A stretch of 64,000 bases of DNA from Desertimonas flava (GTDB taxonomy: Bacteria > Actinomycetota > Acidimicrobiia > Acidimicrobiales > Ilumatobacteraceae), in assembly GCF_003426815.1 (NCBI RefSeq), contig NZ_QKYK01000024.1, positions 1-64,000 of the forward strand, in the 5' to 3' direction. The notes under the pieces were generated by a model that saw only the letters and a list, made by a program, of their open reading frames with translations, ran no database searches and was not told where the DNA came from. A program made the position numbers and the translations under genes. Of this stretch, positions 9,319 to 17,783 are shown one piece after another (the stretch's first letter is position 1; each line of letters begins with the position of its first letter).

Positions 9319-9885
9319 GTGCCGACCGAAGCTCTGACCGAAGACCCGCGTCCCGACGATCAACAGCGGGCTCCGTCCGTCGTCGTGCTCAACACCGGCG
9401 ACGGCAAGGGCAAGAGCTCCGCCGCGTTCGGCGTGATGATCCGCAGTCTCGCCCGCGGGTGGCCGGTCGCCGTCGTCCAGTTCGTGAAGTCCGGCAAGTG
9501 GAACGTGGGCGAGGAGAAGATCGGCCGCCAGCTCGGCGCCGACTGGTTCAACGTCGGCGACGGGTTCACCTGGGAGTCCGACAACCTCGAGCACGACAAG
9601 GCGCTGGCGCGGGAGGGCTGGGAGAAGGCCGCCGAGCTGATCGCCGCTGGGGAGCACCGCCTGGTCGTGCTCGACGAGATCACCTACCTCTGCACGTGGG
9701 GCTGGATCGACACGGCAGCCGTCGCCGCGGCCATCCGTGACCGTCCCGCCAAGGTCAACATCGTCCTCACCGGCCGCGACGCCCCCGACGAGCTGATCGA
9801 GGTCGCCGACACGGTCACCGAGATGCGCAAGGTGAAGCATGCCTACGACGCCGGCATCGACGCCCTGCGCGGCATCGAGTACTGA
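9319..9885 (+). CDS. cobO: Cob(I)yrinic acid a,c-diamide adenosyltransferase
   Basis: Transfers the 5'-deoxyadenosyl group from ATP to the corrinoid cobalt in adenosylcobalamin synthesis. The 188-residue protein has the CobO/BtuR P-loop NTGDGKGKSSAAFGVMIR (residues 25-42), the block LDEITYLCTWGWID and the conserved end LTGRDAPDELIEVADTVTEM. Length is typical. It is first of a compact + strand run cobO-cobU-cobT-cobS; cobU starts 9 bases after its stop. No cobalamin riboswitch fits in the 20-base gap upstream, so B12 control at this locus, if any, must come from another mechanism. Confidence 0.95.
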   Translation: MPTEALTEDPRPDDQQRAPSVVVLNTGDGKGKSSAAFGVMIRSLARGWPVAVVQFVKSGKWNVGEEKIGRQLGADWFNVGDGFTWESDNLEHDKALAREGWEKAAELIAAGEHRLVVLDEITYLCTWGWIDTAAVAAAIRDRPAKVNIVLTGRDAPDELIEVADTVTEMRKVKHAYDAGIDALRGIEY

Positions 9886-9894
9886 GCGACGGGC

Positions 9895-10446
9895 GTGACC
9901 GTCACGTTCCTGGTCGGCGGGGCGCGCAGTGGCAAGAGCCGCTTCGCCGTCGAGTTCGGCCGCCGTCACGAGGCGGCCGGGGGCACCGTCTCGTTCGTCG
10001 CCACCGCCCCTCGCCTCGACGACGCCGACTGGGCCGAACGCATCGACCGGCACATCGCCGAGCGCCCGGCGTGGCGGACGATCGAGGAACCCGTCGACCT
10101 CGTCTCGGCGCTCACCACGGCCGGCGACGACCTGGCGATCGTCGATTGCCTCACGCTGTGGGTGTCCAACCTGATGTTCGCCGAGCAGGACGACGAGGCG
10201 ATCCTCGCCGCCGCCGCCGAGCTCTCCGACGTCGCCCGGAGCCGTTCCGCCCCGACCGTCGTGGTGAGCAACGAAGTCGGCCTGGGCATCCACCCCCACA
10301 CCGAGCTCGGCCGCCGCTTCCGTGACGTGCTCGGCACGGTCAATCAACGGGTGGGCACGGCCGCCGACCGCTGCCTGTTGTTCGTCGCCGGCCGGGCCGT
10401 CGACCTCGCCGATCCCTTCGACCTCATCTCCCCGGAGTCCCGATGA
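9895..10446 (+). CDS. cobU: Adenosylcobinamide kinase / guanylyltransferase
   Basis: Bifunctional enzyme that phosphorylates adenosylcobinamide and adds GMP, giving AdoCbi-GDP for CobS. The 183-residue protein starts with the P-loop FLVGGARSGKSRFA, followed by VDCLTLWVSNLM and the family block VSNEVGLGIHPHTELGRRFR. Length matches CobU/CobP. It starts with GTG 9 bases after cobO, and its end overlaps the cobT ATG by 4 bases. Confidence 0.95.
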   Translation: MTVTFLVGGARSGKSRFAVEFGRRHEAAGGTVSFVATAPRLDDADWAERIDRHIAERPAWRTIEEPVDLVSALTTAGDDLAIVDCLTLWVSNLMFAEQDDEAILAAAAELSDVARSRSAPTVVVSNEVGLGIHPHTELGRRFRDVLGTVNQRVGTAADRCLLFVAGRAVDLADPFDLISPESR

Positions 10447-11468
10447 ACCTTCGCGACCTGCTCGCCGATCTGCCCGGCCCCGATGCCGACGCCGTGGCCG
10501 CCGTGCACGCCCGTGCCGCCGACATCCTCCGTCCGCCTGGCGCGCTGCAGTGGCTCGACGATCTCGCCGCGTGGATCGCCGGCTGGCATCGCAATCCCCG
10601 TCCTCGTGTCGAACGTCCGGTCGGCCTGGTGTTCGCCGGTGACCACGGCGTGGCCGCCGCCGCCAAGGTCAGCGCCTACAACCCCGACGTCACCGCGGCG
10701 ATGTTCACCGCTTACCAGCAGGGCCGTTCCACGATCAACGCCTTCGCCCGCCACGCCGGCGCCACGCTGCAGGCGATCGACGTCGGCATCGGCAAGCCGA
10801 CCGGCGACATCCGCTACGAGGCGGCGCTGTCGCCCGAACGGTTCGCCGAGATCGTCGACATCGCCGTCGCCGCCGTCGACGAGGTGGTCGATCAGCGCCA
10901 CGGTGACCTCCTGGTGCTCGGCGAGATGGGCATCGGCAACACCACCCCGTCGGCGGCGATCTCGGCCGCCCTCGCCGGCGGCGAGGCGGCGGCGTGGGTC
11001 GGCCGGGGCACCGGCATCGACGACGAGGGACTGGCCCGCAAACGCACGGTCGTCAAAGAAGCGGTGCGGCGCATCGCCGGAGTCACCGACCCGCTCGAGG
11101 TGCTGCGCGAGGTGGGCGGCTCGGAGCTCGTCGCCATCGCTGCGGCGGTCGTGGCGGCCCGGCGGCGATCCCTACCGGTCGTACTCGACGGCTACGTCGT
11201 CACGTCCTCGGTCCTCCCGCTGGTGTCGGTCGACGCCCGCGCCCTCGACCACTGCATCGTCGGTCACTGCTCGGCCGAACCGGGTCACCGTTTGCTGCTC
11301 GAGCGGCTCGGGCAGCGGCCGCTGCTCGACCTCGACATGCGCCTCGGCGAAGGCAGCGGGGCGATGGCCGCCGTGCCGCTCGTCGCCATGGCGTGCGCCG
11401 GGATCTCGGAGGTGCCCACGTTCGCCGAGTGGTTCGGCGGCGAGGCGTCGGGCGCGCCGGCCGACTGA
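10443..11468 (+). CDS. cobT: Nicotinate-nucleotide--dimethylbenzimidazole phosphoribosyltransferase
   Basis: Makes alpha-ribazole phosphate, the lower-ligand precursor of cobalamin. The 341-residue protein contains VFAGDHGVAA, LGEMGIGNTTPSAAIS and, near the C-terminus, RLGEGSGAMAAVPLV, which carries the catalytic Glu. Length fits CobT. It overlaps cobU by 4 bases, and cobS follows after 10 bases, so the products of the cobU and cobT steps feed directly into CobS. Confidence 0.95.
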   Translation: MNLRDLLADLPGPDADAVAAVHARAADILRPPGALQWLDDLAAWIAGWHRNPRPRVERPVGLVFAGDHGVAAAAKVSAYNPDVTAAMFTAYQQGRSTINAFARHAGATLQAIDVGIGKPTGDIRYEAALSPERFAEIVDIAVAAVDEVVDQRHGDLLVLGEMGIGNTTPSAAISAALAGGEAAAWVGRGTGIDDEGLARKRTVVKEAVRRIAGVTDPLEVLREVGGSELVAIAAAVVAARRRSLPVVLDGYVVTSSVLPLVSVDARALDHCIVGHCSAEPGHRLLLERLGQRPLLDLDMRLGEGSGAMAAVPLVAMACAGISEVPTFAEWFGGEASGAPAD

Positions 11469-11478
11469 CGATCTCGCC

Positions 11479-12231
11479 ATGTCCCTGCCGGGCGCCGTCC
11501 AGTTCCTCACGCGGGTGCCGATCCGCCTGCCGCGGGCGGCAACGGCCCGGGCGATCGTGCCCTGGTTCCCGGTGGTCGGTGCGGCCGTCGGCGCCGTGGT
11601 CGGCCTGGTGGCGATCGGCCTCGACCGAGTGCTGGCCCCGTTCCCCGCAGCGGCCGTCGGCGTCCTCGCCGGCGTGACGATCACCGGCGCGTTCCACGAA
11701 GACGGCTTCGCCGACAGTGCCGATGCCATCGCCGGAGGCGCCACCCGGGAGCGACGCCTGGAGATCCTCCGGGACTCGCGGCTCGGCACCTACGGCACGG
11801 CCGCCGTGTGCGGATCGATCGTCCTCCGCGTCGCCGCCGTGACCTCGCTGCTCGACGCCGGCTGGAAGACCACGATCGCCGCGTGCGTCGCGGCCCACGC
11901 CATCGCCCGCGTCGCCGGTGTGGTGCTGATGGTCACCGTCGCCCCGGCCGAGCCGGATGGGCTCGGTGCCGCGTTCGCCAGGGAGGTCTCGGCCCGGAGG
12001 GCGGGCGCCACGACCGCCGTCGCCGTCGCCATCGGGGCCGCCGCGACGGGCTGGTGGGTGGGTCCGTTCGCCGTCGCCACCGCCGCCGCCATCCTCCTCG
12101 TCGCCGTGCTCGCCCGCCGGTCGTTCGGGGGCGTGAACGGCGACCTGCTCGGAGCCGCTGAGCAGGTCGCCGAAATCGCCGTGCTGCTGACGGCGAGCGG
12201 CCTCGCCGTCCACCAGGTCTGGTGGGCCTGA
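11479..12231 (+). CDS. cobS: Adenosylcobinamide-GDP ribazoletransferase (cobalamin synthase)
   Basis: Membrane enzyme joining AdoCbi-GDP and alpha-ribazole (phosphate). The 250-residue protein has several hydrophobic helices and the family motifs FHEDGFADSADAIAGG with acidic metal ligands, REILRDSRLGTYG-type block (here LEILRDSRLGTYG) and GGVNGDLLGAAEQ near the end. The ATG at 11479 was chosen because the longer frame upstream is in a shadow of cobT. It ends the cob run; a palindromic terminator-like element lies just downstream. Confidence 0.93.
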   Translation: MSLPGAVQFLTRVPIRLPRAATARAIVPWFPVVGAAVGAVVGLVAIGLDRVLAPFPAAAVGVLAGVTITGAFHEDGFADSADAIAGGATRERRLEILRDSRLGTYGTAAVCGSIVLRVAAVTSLLDAGWKTTIAACVAAHAIARVAGVVLMVTVAPAEPDGLGAAFAREVSARRAGATTAVAVAIGAAATGWWVGPFAVATAAAILLVAVLARRSFGGVNGDLLGAAEQVAEIAVLLTASGLAVHQVWWA

Positions 12232-12245
12232 GCGCGCCGAATCGT

Positions 12246-12278
12246 CCTGACGGTTGGCGCCTGGCACCAACCGTCAGG
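12246..12278. terminator. 16-bp inverted repeat between convergent genes (terminator or REP-like)
   Basis: Arms 12246-12261 and 12263-12278 pair with one mismatch (G opposite T in RNA) around a central T. The core GGCGCCTGGCACC is nearly the same as in the element at 8597-8637, while the outer arm sequence differs. It lies between cobS and the convergent TauD-like gene. No T-run. Confidence 0.65.
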
Positions 12279-12296
12279 TGACCGCGACGGGCTCCG

Positions 12297-13130
12297 TCAG
12301 CGGACGGGCTCGGGCACGTACGGCGTGACGATGTCGAGCTGGCCGGCCGGGATCTTCACCGCTCCGGTCGTCCACGCCCAAATCGAGACCACCTTGCGGT
12401 CGGTGTCGACGTAGGCCTCACGGCCGTGGAGCATGCGGTAGTTGTCGATGCAGAGCAGCTGTCCGGCCTCGAGCCGGAAGCGGGGACCGGTCGAGCGGGC
12501 TTCGGCGACGGCGAGGCCCCACCGCTCGACGAACGGGTAGTGGTCGGTCTCGTCGGGACCGAGCCGCGGCAACTGGTACGGGTGGGAGCGCACCTGGGCC
12601 CGGCCGCCGGAGGAGAAGCGGGCGATCGGCGCCGGCTCGCCCTGAGGGAAGTTGGGCTCCGAGTGGTCGATCGGCTCGTCCCAGAGGAAGTCGGCCAGCT
12701 GTGTGTCCTCGGCCGAGAGAATCGTCGCCAGCTTGAGGGCGTCGACGAGGAACGAGGCGCCGCCGATCGAGCACGGCTTGTCGCACCACAGGAACATGTG
12801 GTCCGGCGCGAAGTCACCGAACCCGTAGCCGTCGTTGTGCGCCGGCTGTGTCTTGTCGTAGCTGCCGAGGTGACGCTTGCGCCCGCGGGCGTCGACCGGC
12901 TGCTCGGCCACCACGGCGGCCGACTCGTCGCCCGCCGCCTTGGTGGCCTCGAACTGCGGCGCGATGCGCAGCACGCGGCCGGCGAGCATCGCCGAACCGA
13001 ACGCCACGGCGTCCTCGACGGTCGTGATGCCCGACACCACGGCGGCGCCGTCGAGGGCGACGAGGCCGCGGGCCTGGGCGGGTGTGGTCGCTCGGGACGG
13101 GATCAGGTTGGCGGCGCGTACGTCGATCAT
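12297..13130 (-). CDS. TauD/TfdA-family Fe(II)/2-oxoglutarate oxygenase
   Basis: A 277-residue oxygenase. The metal-binding triad is visible as His98-x-Asp100 (HNDGYGFGD) and His235 in MLHGREAY, followed by Arg residues that could hold 2-oxoglutarate. Such enzymes hydroxylate taurine, aryloxyacids, carnitine-like or peptide substrates, so the substrate is open. The ATG is preceded by GAGGAA at six bases. It shares strand and architecture with the next gene at 13213-14001, from which it probably arose by duplication. Both face away from the ABC importer that follows. Confidence 0.85.
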   Translation of the reverse strand: MIDVRAANLIPSRATTPAQARGLVALDGAAVVSGITTVEDAVAFGSAMLAGRVLRIAPQFEATKAAGDESAAVVAEQPVDARGRKRHLGSYDKTQPAHNDGYGFGDFAPDHMFLWCDKPCSIGGASFLVDALKLATILSAEDTQLADFLWDEPIDHSEPNFPQGEPAPIARFSSGGRAQVRSHPYQLPRLGPDETDHYPFVERWGLAVAEARSTGPRFRLEAGQLLCIDNYRMLHGREAYVDTDRKVVSIWAWTTGAVKIPAGQLDIVTPYVPEPVR

Positions 13131-13212
13131 CGGGGTTCCTCGCAGTCTGTGGTCGGTGGTGGTGGTGTCGTCGGTCGTCAGGTTCGTCAGATGTTCGTTC
13201 GCCGTCGCCGGG

Positions 13213-14001
13213 TCACTCCGCGGCCAGCGCGGCGTAGCGGCTGTCGGAGTGCAGCGGGCCGTCGGGGACGCGATGGGCGGCGGTGGTCCACACCCAGACC
13301 CGCCACATCAGTCGCTCGATGTCGGCGTAGGCCTCGCGCCCGTGCATCATCCGGTAGTTGTCGATCACGGCCACGTCACCGGGACGCAGCTTGAACCGGC
13401 GCGCCGTCCTCGACGCCCGGGCGATGGCGTCCCACCAGGCTCCGATCATCGCCGCGTCGATCTCGGGATCGTCGCTGTTGAGCGCCGGGCGCTGGTGGAC
13501 GAATCGCCGCATCATCAGCCGTCCCTCCCTCGTCCGCCCGATCACGGGTGAGCACGAGGGCTGCATGCCCGGCTCGGTCTGGTCCACCGGCACCGTCTGG
13601 AGACGGCGCAGCAGCTCGCCACCTGCAGGATGGGCACCGAGGCGGGCGACGACGTCGTCGCCGTCGACGAGGAACGACTCGCCACCGTGCGGGGAGGCGG
13701 TGGCGCAGCTGAGGAGGAAGTAGTCGGGGTAGGCGTCGCCGTAGGCGAACCCGTCGGTGTGGGGCTCGAGCGGCGTGGTGTGGTCGATCATCGGCAGCCG
13801 CCGGTCGCGCTCGCCGCCGGCCCGCACCAGTGACGGATCGGGTGCGCGCAGGACCGCGGCGCCGAAGATCGCGTGCGCGGCGGCGACGGCATCGTCCGCG
13901 GAGGTGCCCCAACCGGCGAGGACGGCCGCGCCGTCGCGTTCGACGATCCGACGAACCTCACCTGGCTCGGTGGTGACCACCGGAACGAGACCACACTCCA
14001 T
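13213..14001 (-). CDS. TauD/TfdA-family Fe(II)/2-oxoglutarate oxygenase (paralogue)
   Basis: A 262-residue relative of the neighbouring oxygenase. The triad is His81-x-Asp83 (HTDGFAYGDAYPDYF) and His220 in MMHGREAY; the shared sequence DNYRM(M/L)HGREAY and the WxWTT block show that the two are paralogues. The ATG at 14001 is used because the frame upstream runs antisense through the ABC ATPase. It is divergent from the importer operon with about 110 bases between, so a shared control region is likely. Substrate unknown; the importer cargo is the obvious candidate. Confidence 0.85.
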   Translation of the reverse strand: MECGLVPVVTTEPGEVRRIVERDGAAVLAGWGTSADDAVAAAHAIFGAAVLRAPDPSLVRAGGERDRRLPMIDHTTPLEPHTDGFAYGDAYPDYFLLSCATASPHGGESFLVDGDDVVARLGAHPAGGELLRRLQTVPVDQTEPGMQPSCSPVIGRTREGRLMMRRFVHQRPALNSDDPEIDAAMIGAWWDAIARASRTARRFKLRPGDVAVIDNYRMMHGREAYADIERLMWRVWVWTTAAHRVPDGPLHSDSRYAALAAE

Positions 14002-14112
14002 GGCCTGACGGTACGGATCGCTGATTACCTGCCGATCAACCAGCCGTGACGATCGCGTTTCCGGCGACCCCGGGTGCGCTCCACCTTTATGCGCTGTCAA
14101 CGGGGACGAAAC

Positions 14113-14937
14113 ATGCCCGACCCACCGCAGGCGTACAACACGACCATGCACGACGCCAGCGGGATCTCCATCCGCGGTCTCTCCAAACAGTTCCGCCTCG
14201 GCCGCGGTGACGTCCGGGCGATCGAGCGTGTCGATCTCTCCGCGCCAGCCGGATCGTTCACCGCCCTGCTCGGCCCCAGCGGCTGCGGCAAGTCGACGGT
14301 GCTGCGGATCCTCGCCGACCTCGAGACGCCGACGACCGGCGAGGTGCTCGTGCACGGCGAACCGCCGGCGGCGGTGCGCACGTCGGGCGCCCTCGGCATC
14401 GCCTTCCAGGACGCCGCCCTGCTGCCGTGGCGCACGGTGCATCAGAACATCGCCCTCGCCGCCCAGGTGACCGGGCGGCCGGTCGACGACGCGGCGATCG
14501 CCGCGCTGATCGAGCTCGTCGGCCTCGGCGGATTCGAGCGGGCCCGACCGGCCCAGCTGTCGGGCGGCATGCGCCAGCGTTGCGCGATCGCCCGGGCCCT
14601 GGTCACCGACCCGACCGTGCTGCTCCTCGACGAGCCGTTCGGCGCGCTCGACGAGATGACCCGCCGCCACATGAACATCGAGCTGCAGCGCATCTGGTCG
14701 GAGCGCTCGGTGACGACGCTCCTGGTGACGCACTCCATCGACGAGGCCGTGCTGCTCGCCGACCAGGTCGTCGTGATGACTCCTCGACCGGCACGCATCG
14801 CGGCGGTGGTCGACATCCCGTTCGCCCGTCCCCGGCTCCCCGAACTGACCCGGACGCCAGAGTTCCACGCCGTCGTCGACGAGATCTCGGGCCTGCTCTT
14901 CGACCGCTTCGCCCCGACCGCCCTGGCGGCCGGGTGA
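14113..14937 (+). CDS. ABC transporter ATP-binding protein, nitrate/sulfonate/taurine type
   Basis: Energises an importer of the SsuB/TauB/NrtD class. Visible motifs are Walker [12 protein letters not shown], the Q-loop ([11 protein letters not shown], typical of this class), the signature [15 protein letters not shown] and Walker [21 protein letters not shown] took the ATG at 14113; ATGs at 14074, 14089 and 14146 are also in frame and none has a convincing Shine-Dalgarno. Its TGA overlaps the GTG start of the first permease. Together with two different permeases and a Tat-type binding protein it forms a complete importer. Confidence 0.9.
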   Translation: MPDPPQAYNTTMHDASGISIRGLSKQFRLGRGDVRAIERVDLSAPAGSFTALLGPSGCGKSTVLRILADLETPTTGEVLVHGEPPAAVRTSGALGIAFQDAALLPWRTVHQNIALAAQVTGRPVDDAAIAALIELVGLGGFERARPAQLSGGMRQRCAIARALVTDPTVLLLDEPFGALDEMTRRHMNIELQRIWSERSVTTLLVTHSIDEAVLLADQVVVMTPRPARIAAVVDIPFARPRLPELTRTPEFHAVVDEISGLLFDRFAPTALAAG

Positions 14938-15740
14938 CGGACACGATGCTCACGACGATCGACCGGCCGCGGCTCCCCTCCCCCCGGGGAGCCGCGGCCG
15001 CCGCAACGTGGATCCAGCGCGCCATCGGCATCGCCGCGTACCTCGCGCTCTGGGAGATCGCCGGCCGCCGGCAGTGGCTCGGCCGCACCTTCCCACCCGT
15101 CTCGGACATCGTCGACAAGGTCATCGATCCGGCCCAGCGCGACGTCGTGCTGCGCGCACTCCGGACCACGGCCACGTCGAGCGGTCTCGGCTTCGTGATC
15201 GGCGTGACCGCCGCCGTCGTCGGCGCGGTGGCCGCCCTGGTCGTACCGGTCCTGCGGCCCGGCATCAACCAGCTGGCCACGATCCTCCACGCGATGCCCG
15301 TGATCGCTCTCGCCCCGCTGTTCATCGTCACGCTCGGACGGGAGCGCACACCCGTGGCGATCGCCGCCCTCGCCGCCGGCTTCGCCATGTTCGTCGCCGC
15401 CACTGCGGCCGTCGAGACGGCGCGGCCCATCCATCACGACGTCTTCACCGCGCTCGGCTCGAGCCGGCGCCGGCGACTCGTCAGCCTGCAACTGCCGGCA
15501 GCCCTCCCCGGCCTCGCCGACGGCCTCCGCCTCGCCGCGCCGGCCGCCGTTCTCGGTGCCGTCCTCGGCGAGTGGTTCGGCGCCCCGCGGGGCATCGGCG
15601 TGCTGATCGTGAGCGCCATGCAGAACTACCAGATCGCCTTGCTGTGGGCCGCGGCCGTGCTCGCCGCCGTGCTGTCGATGCTGACGTTCGGCGCGTTCAC
15701 CGCGCTGGCCCGCTGGACCACCGAACGATGGGGAGTGTGA
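14934..15740 (+). CDS. ABC transporter permease, SsuC/TauC-like (first)
   Basis: A 268-residue inner-membrane protein with about six helices. The EAA-type cytoplasmic loop that contacts the ATPase is seen as [20 protein letters not shown], and [13 protein letters not shown] matches the conserved end of this permease class. The GTG start overlaps the ATPase stop (GTGA); an in-frame ATG at 14946 is an alternative. Importers of this class usually use one permease as a homodimer, but here a second, distinct permease follows immediately, suggesting a heterodimer. Confidence 0.88.
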   Translation: MTDTMLTTIDRPRLPSPRGAAAAATWIQRAIGIAAYLALWEIAGRRQWLGRTFPPVSDIVDKVIDPAQRDVVLRALRTTATSSGLGFVIGVTAAVVGAVAALVVPVLRPGINQLATILHAMPVIALAPLFIVTLGRERTPVAIAALAAGFAMFVAATAAVETARPIHHDVFTALGSSRRRRLVSLQLPAALPGLADGLRLAAPAAVLGAVLGEWFGAPRGIGVLIVSAMQNYQIALLWAAAVLAAVLSMLTFGAFTALARWTTERWGV

Positions 15741-15742
15741 AC

Positions 15743-16597
15743 ATGGCCATCGCCGATCTCGATGCGCTGCAGCGCGCTGACGACACCCTGGCCAGCACAT
15801 CGCGGGTCGACAACAGCCGGGCGATCCCGTCGGCCGTCGTCCGACGCACCGTCACGGCGGTGGGGCGATTCGTGAGCCGGTGGTGGGCCGTCGCCCTGGT
15901 CGTCGTCGTGTGGCAGCTGTGGGTGTCGCTGACCGGCTTCAACAGCATCGTGCTCCCCCGGCCCACCGACGTGGTCGCCGACCTCGTCGGCCACCCCGGT
16001 GCCTACGCCGGCGACACGGCCCGCACGATCGGCCTCGCCCTCGTCGGCATCGCCATCGGGATGGCGATGGGGTTCGCCGTCGCCGTCGCCACGTGGGCGT
16101 CGTCCATCGTCGCCGGTGCCATCAGCCCGCTCGTGCTGATGCTGCGCTCGATCCCCATCGTCGCCGTCATCCCTGTCGTCGCCCGCGTCGTCGGCTACGG
16201 CAACAAGGTCGTGCCGATCGTGACGATCATGCTGGCCTTCTTCCCCGCCTACGTCATGACCACGTCGGGGTTGCGCTCCGCCTCGTCCACGTCGATCGAC
16301 CTGCTGCGGGCGCTCGGCTCGTCGCGCTGGACGCTCCTGCGACGGGTGCTCGTGCCGTCGGCGATCCCCAACCTGCTCGTGGCGCTCCGGCTCTGTGCGT
16401 CCAGCGCTGTACTCGCCGCGATGGTCGCCGAGTTCCTCGCGGGGACCAACGGCCTCGGCCGGCTCTTCTCGAACAGTCGCGTCCGGTTCGACAACGAGCG
16501 GGCGTGGGGTGCCGCCCTCATCGCCACCGCGCTGTCGGTCGTCTTCTTCCAGTTGGCCCTGCGCGTCGAGCGCTGGGGCCGGGCCCGGTTCCGCTGA
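15743..16597 (+). CDS. ABC transporter permease, SsuC/TauC-like (second)
   Basis: A 284-residue permease with about six transmembrane segments after a 45-residue cytoplasmic N-terminus. The ATPase-contact loop is SIDLLRALGSSRWTLLRRV, and EFLAGTNGLGRLF matches the class-specific C-terminal block. The ATG was chosen because GGGGAG lies seven bases upstream; a GTG at 15737 overlaps the previous stop. It probably pairs with the first permease. Four copies of a 13-base repeat follow its stop. Confidence 0.88.
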   Translation: MAIADLDALQRADDTLASTSRVDNSRAIPSAVVRRTVTAVGRFVSRWWAVALVVVVWQLWVSLTGFNSIVLPRPTDVVADLVGHPGAYAGDTARTIGLALVGIAIGMAMGFAVAVATWASSIVAGAISPLVLMLRSIPIVAVIPVVARVVGYGNKVVPIVTIMLAFFPAYVMTTSGLRSASSTSIDLLRALGSSRWTLLRRVLVPSAIPNLLVALRLCASSAVLAAMVAEFLAGTNGLGRLFSNSRVRFDNERAWGAALIATALSVVFFQLALRVERWGRARFR

Positions 16598-16609
16598 CCC
16601 GATCCCCCT

Positions 16610-16661
16610 CACGCAATCCCGCCACGCAATCCCACCACGCAATCTCGCCACGCAATCCCAC
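16610..16661 (+). repeat. Tandem repeat, four copies of a 13-base unit
   Basis: CACGCAATCCCGC, CACGCAATCCCAC, CACGCAATCTCGC and CACGCAATCCCAC follow one another without gaps in the 82-base space between permease and binding-protein genes, 18 bases before the latter's start. A fifth partial copy (CACGATGAC) follows. The unit length is not that of a CRISPR. It may set mRNA spacing or arise by slippage. Confidence 0.85.
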
Positions 16662-16679
16662 CACGATGACTGGAGCACC

Positions 16680-17783
16680 ATGACCCCACGCCCGGCTCTA
16701 CCCATTGCATCGACGATGCTGACGCGACGCCGCATTCTCGCGGCCGGGGCGTCCGGCCTGGCGGCCCTCGCCGTCGGCGGGCGATCCGCGGGTGCCCGTT
16801 CCCTGGCGACGGCACGCCGGCTGCCGATGTCGTCCTCGCCGGTGACGCTGGACATCGCCATGGGCTGGATCAAGAACGTGGAGTACGCCGGGTCGTGGCT
16901 GGCGATCGAGAACGGCTTCTACGAGGCCGAGGGCCTGGAGGCGAACTACCTACAGGGTGGCCCCAACGCGCCGGCGCCGCCCGTTGCCATCGCCGCCGGC
17001 GACGGGGTGATCGGCGTGATGCCGAGCATGACGACGCTGCTCGACGCCATCAACGAGGGCAACGACTTCGTCGTGTTCGGCACCCAGTACCAGTCGTCTC
17101 CCGGCGCCGTGCTCTCGCTCGCCGACAAGCCGGTCACCAAGCCCGAGGACCTCGTCGGCATCACGTTCCTCGGTCAGGAGGGCGTCAACGTGTTGATCGA
17201 CGCCGTGCTCGACATCGCCGGCCTCCCGAAGGACTACGACTTCGTCGTCGCCGGCTTCACCCCCGATCCGCTGATCGAGGGCCAGGGCGACGCCTACTCG
17301 TGCTTCGCGGTCAACCAGCCGATCACCCTGGAACAGCAGGGAATGGTGGAAGGCGAGGACTTCGTGGTCACCACGTGGGCCGACCTCGGCCTGCCGAGCT
17401 ACTCCAACCTCTTCTTCGCCGAACGGTCGTGGCTGGCCGACAATCGCGACACCGTCGTCGGCTTCATCCGGGCGACCATCAAGGGCTGGGAACAGAACGA
17501 GGTCGACCCGGCGGTGGCCGCAGCCCTCGCCGTGGAGAAGTACGGCGCCGACCTCGGGCTCGATCTCGCCCAGCAGACGCGCCAGAACGAACTGCAGATC
17601 CCGCTCATGAAGAGCGACCTCACCGACGCGTCGGGGTTGTTCCGCATCGACCCGGAGCTGTGGGACGGGGCGATGACCGCGGCCTACCTCGCCGCCGACC
17701 GCGAGTCGGCGCCGGCGGCCGCCGACGTGCTCGACCTCACCATCCTCGACGACGTCTTCGGCGACGCCACCACGCTGCTGTGA
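16680..17783 (+). CDS. ABC transporter substrate-binding protein, NMT1/THI5-like, Tat-exported
   Basis: A 367-residue binding protein. A twin-arginine signal (MLTRRRILAAGASGLAALAV) begins at residue 13, so export is probably folded, through Tat; the first 12 residues may be dispensable if the ATG at 16716 is the real start. The mature part begins VTLDIAMGWIKNVEYAGSWL and has AIENGFYEAEGLEA, as in NMT1/THI5-like and sulfonate/nitrate/pyrimidine-precursor binding proteins. GGAG lies upstream of the chosen start. No lipobox Cys is seen. The cargo cannot be named; the neighbouring oxygenases suggest a small anionic or amine compound that is oxidised after uptake. Confidence 0.87.
   Translation: MTPRPALPIASTMLTRRRILAAGASGLAALAVGGRSAGARSLATARRLPMSSSPVTLDIAMGWIKNVEYAGSWLAIENGFYEAEGLEANYLQGGPNAPAPPVAIAAGDGVIGVMPSMTTLLDAINEGNDFVVFGTQYQSSPGAVLSLADKPVTKPEDLVGITFLGQEGVNVLIDAVLDIAGLPKDYDFVVAGFTPDPLIEGQGDAYSCFAVNQPITLEQQGMVEGEDFVVTTWADLGLPSYSNLFFAERSWLADNRDTVVGFIRATIKGWEQNEVDPAVAAALAVEKYGADLGLDLAQQTRQNELQIPLMKSDLTDASGLFRIDPELWDGAMTAAYLAADRESAPAAADVLDLTILDDVFGDATTLL

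Noticed and set aside
11200-12270. 356-codon antisense frame over cobS
   Set aside because: Shadow of the coding strand; composition Arg/Gly/Asp-rich and no motif.
16610-16661. Possible CRISPR array
   Set aside because: The 13-base units are contiguous with no spacers and no cas genes are present in the window.
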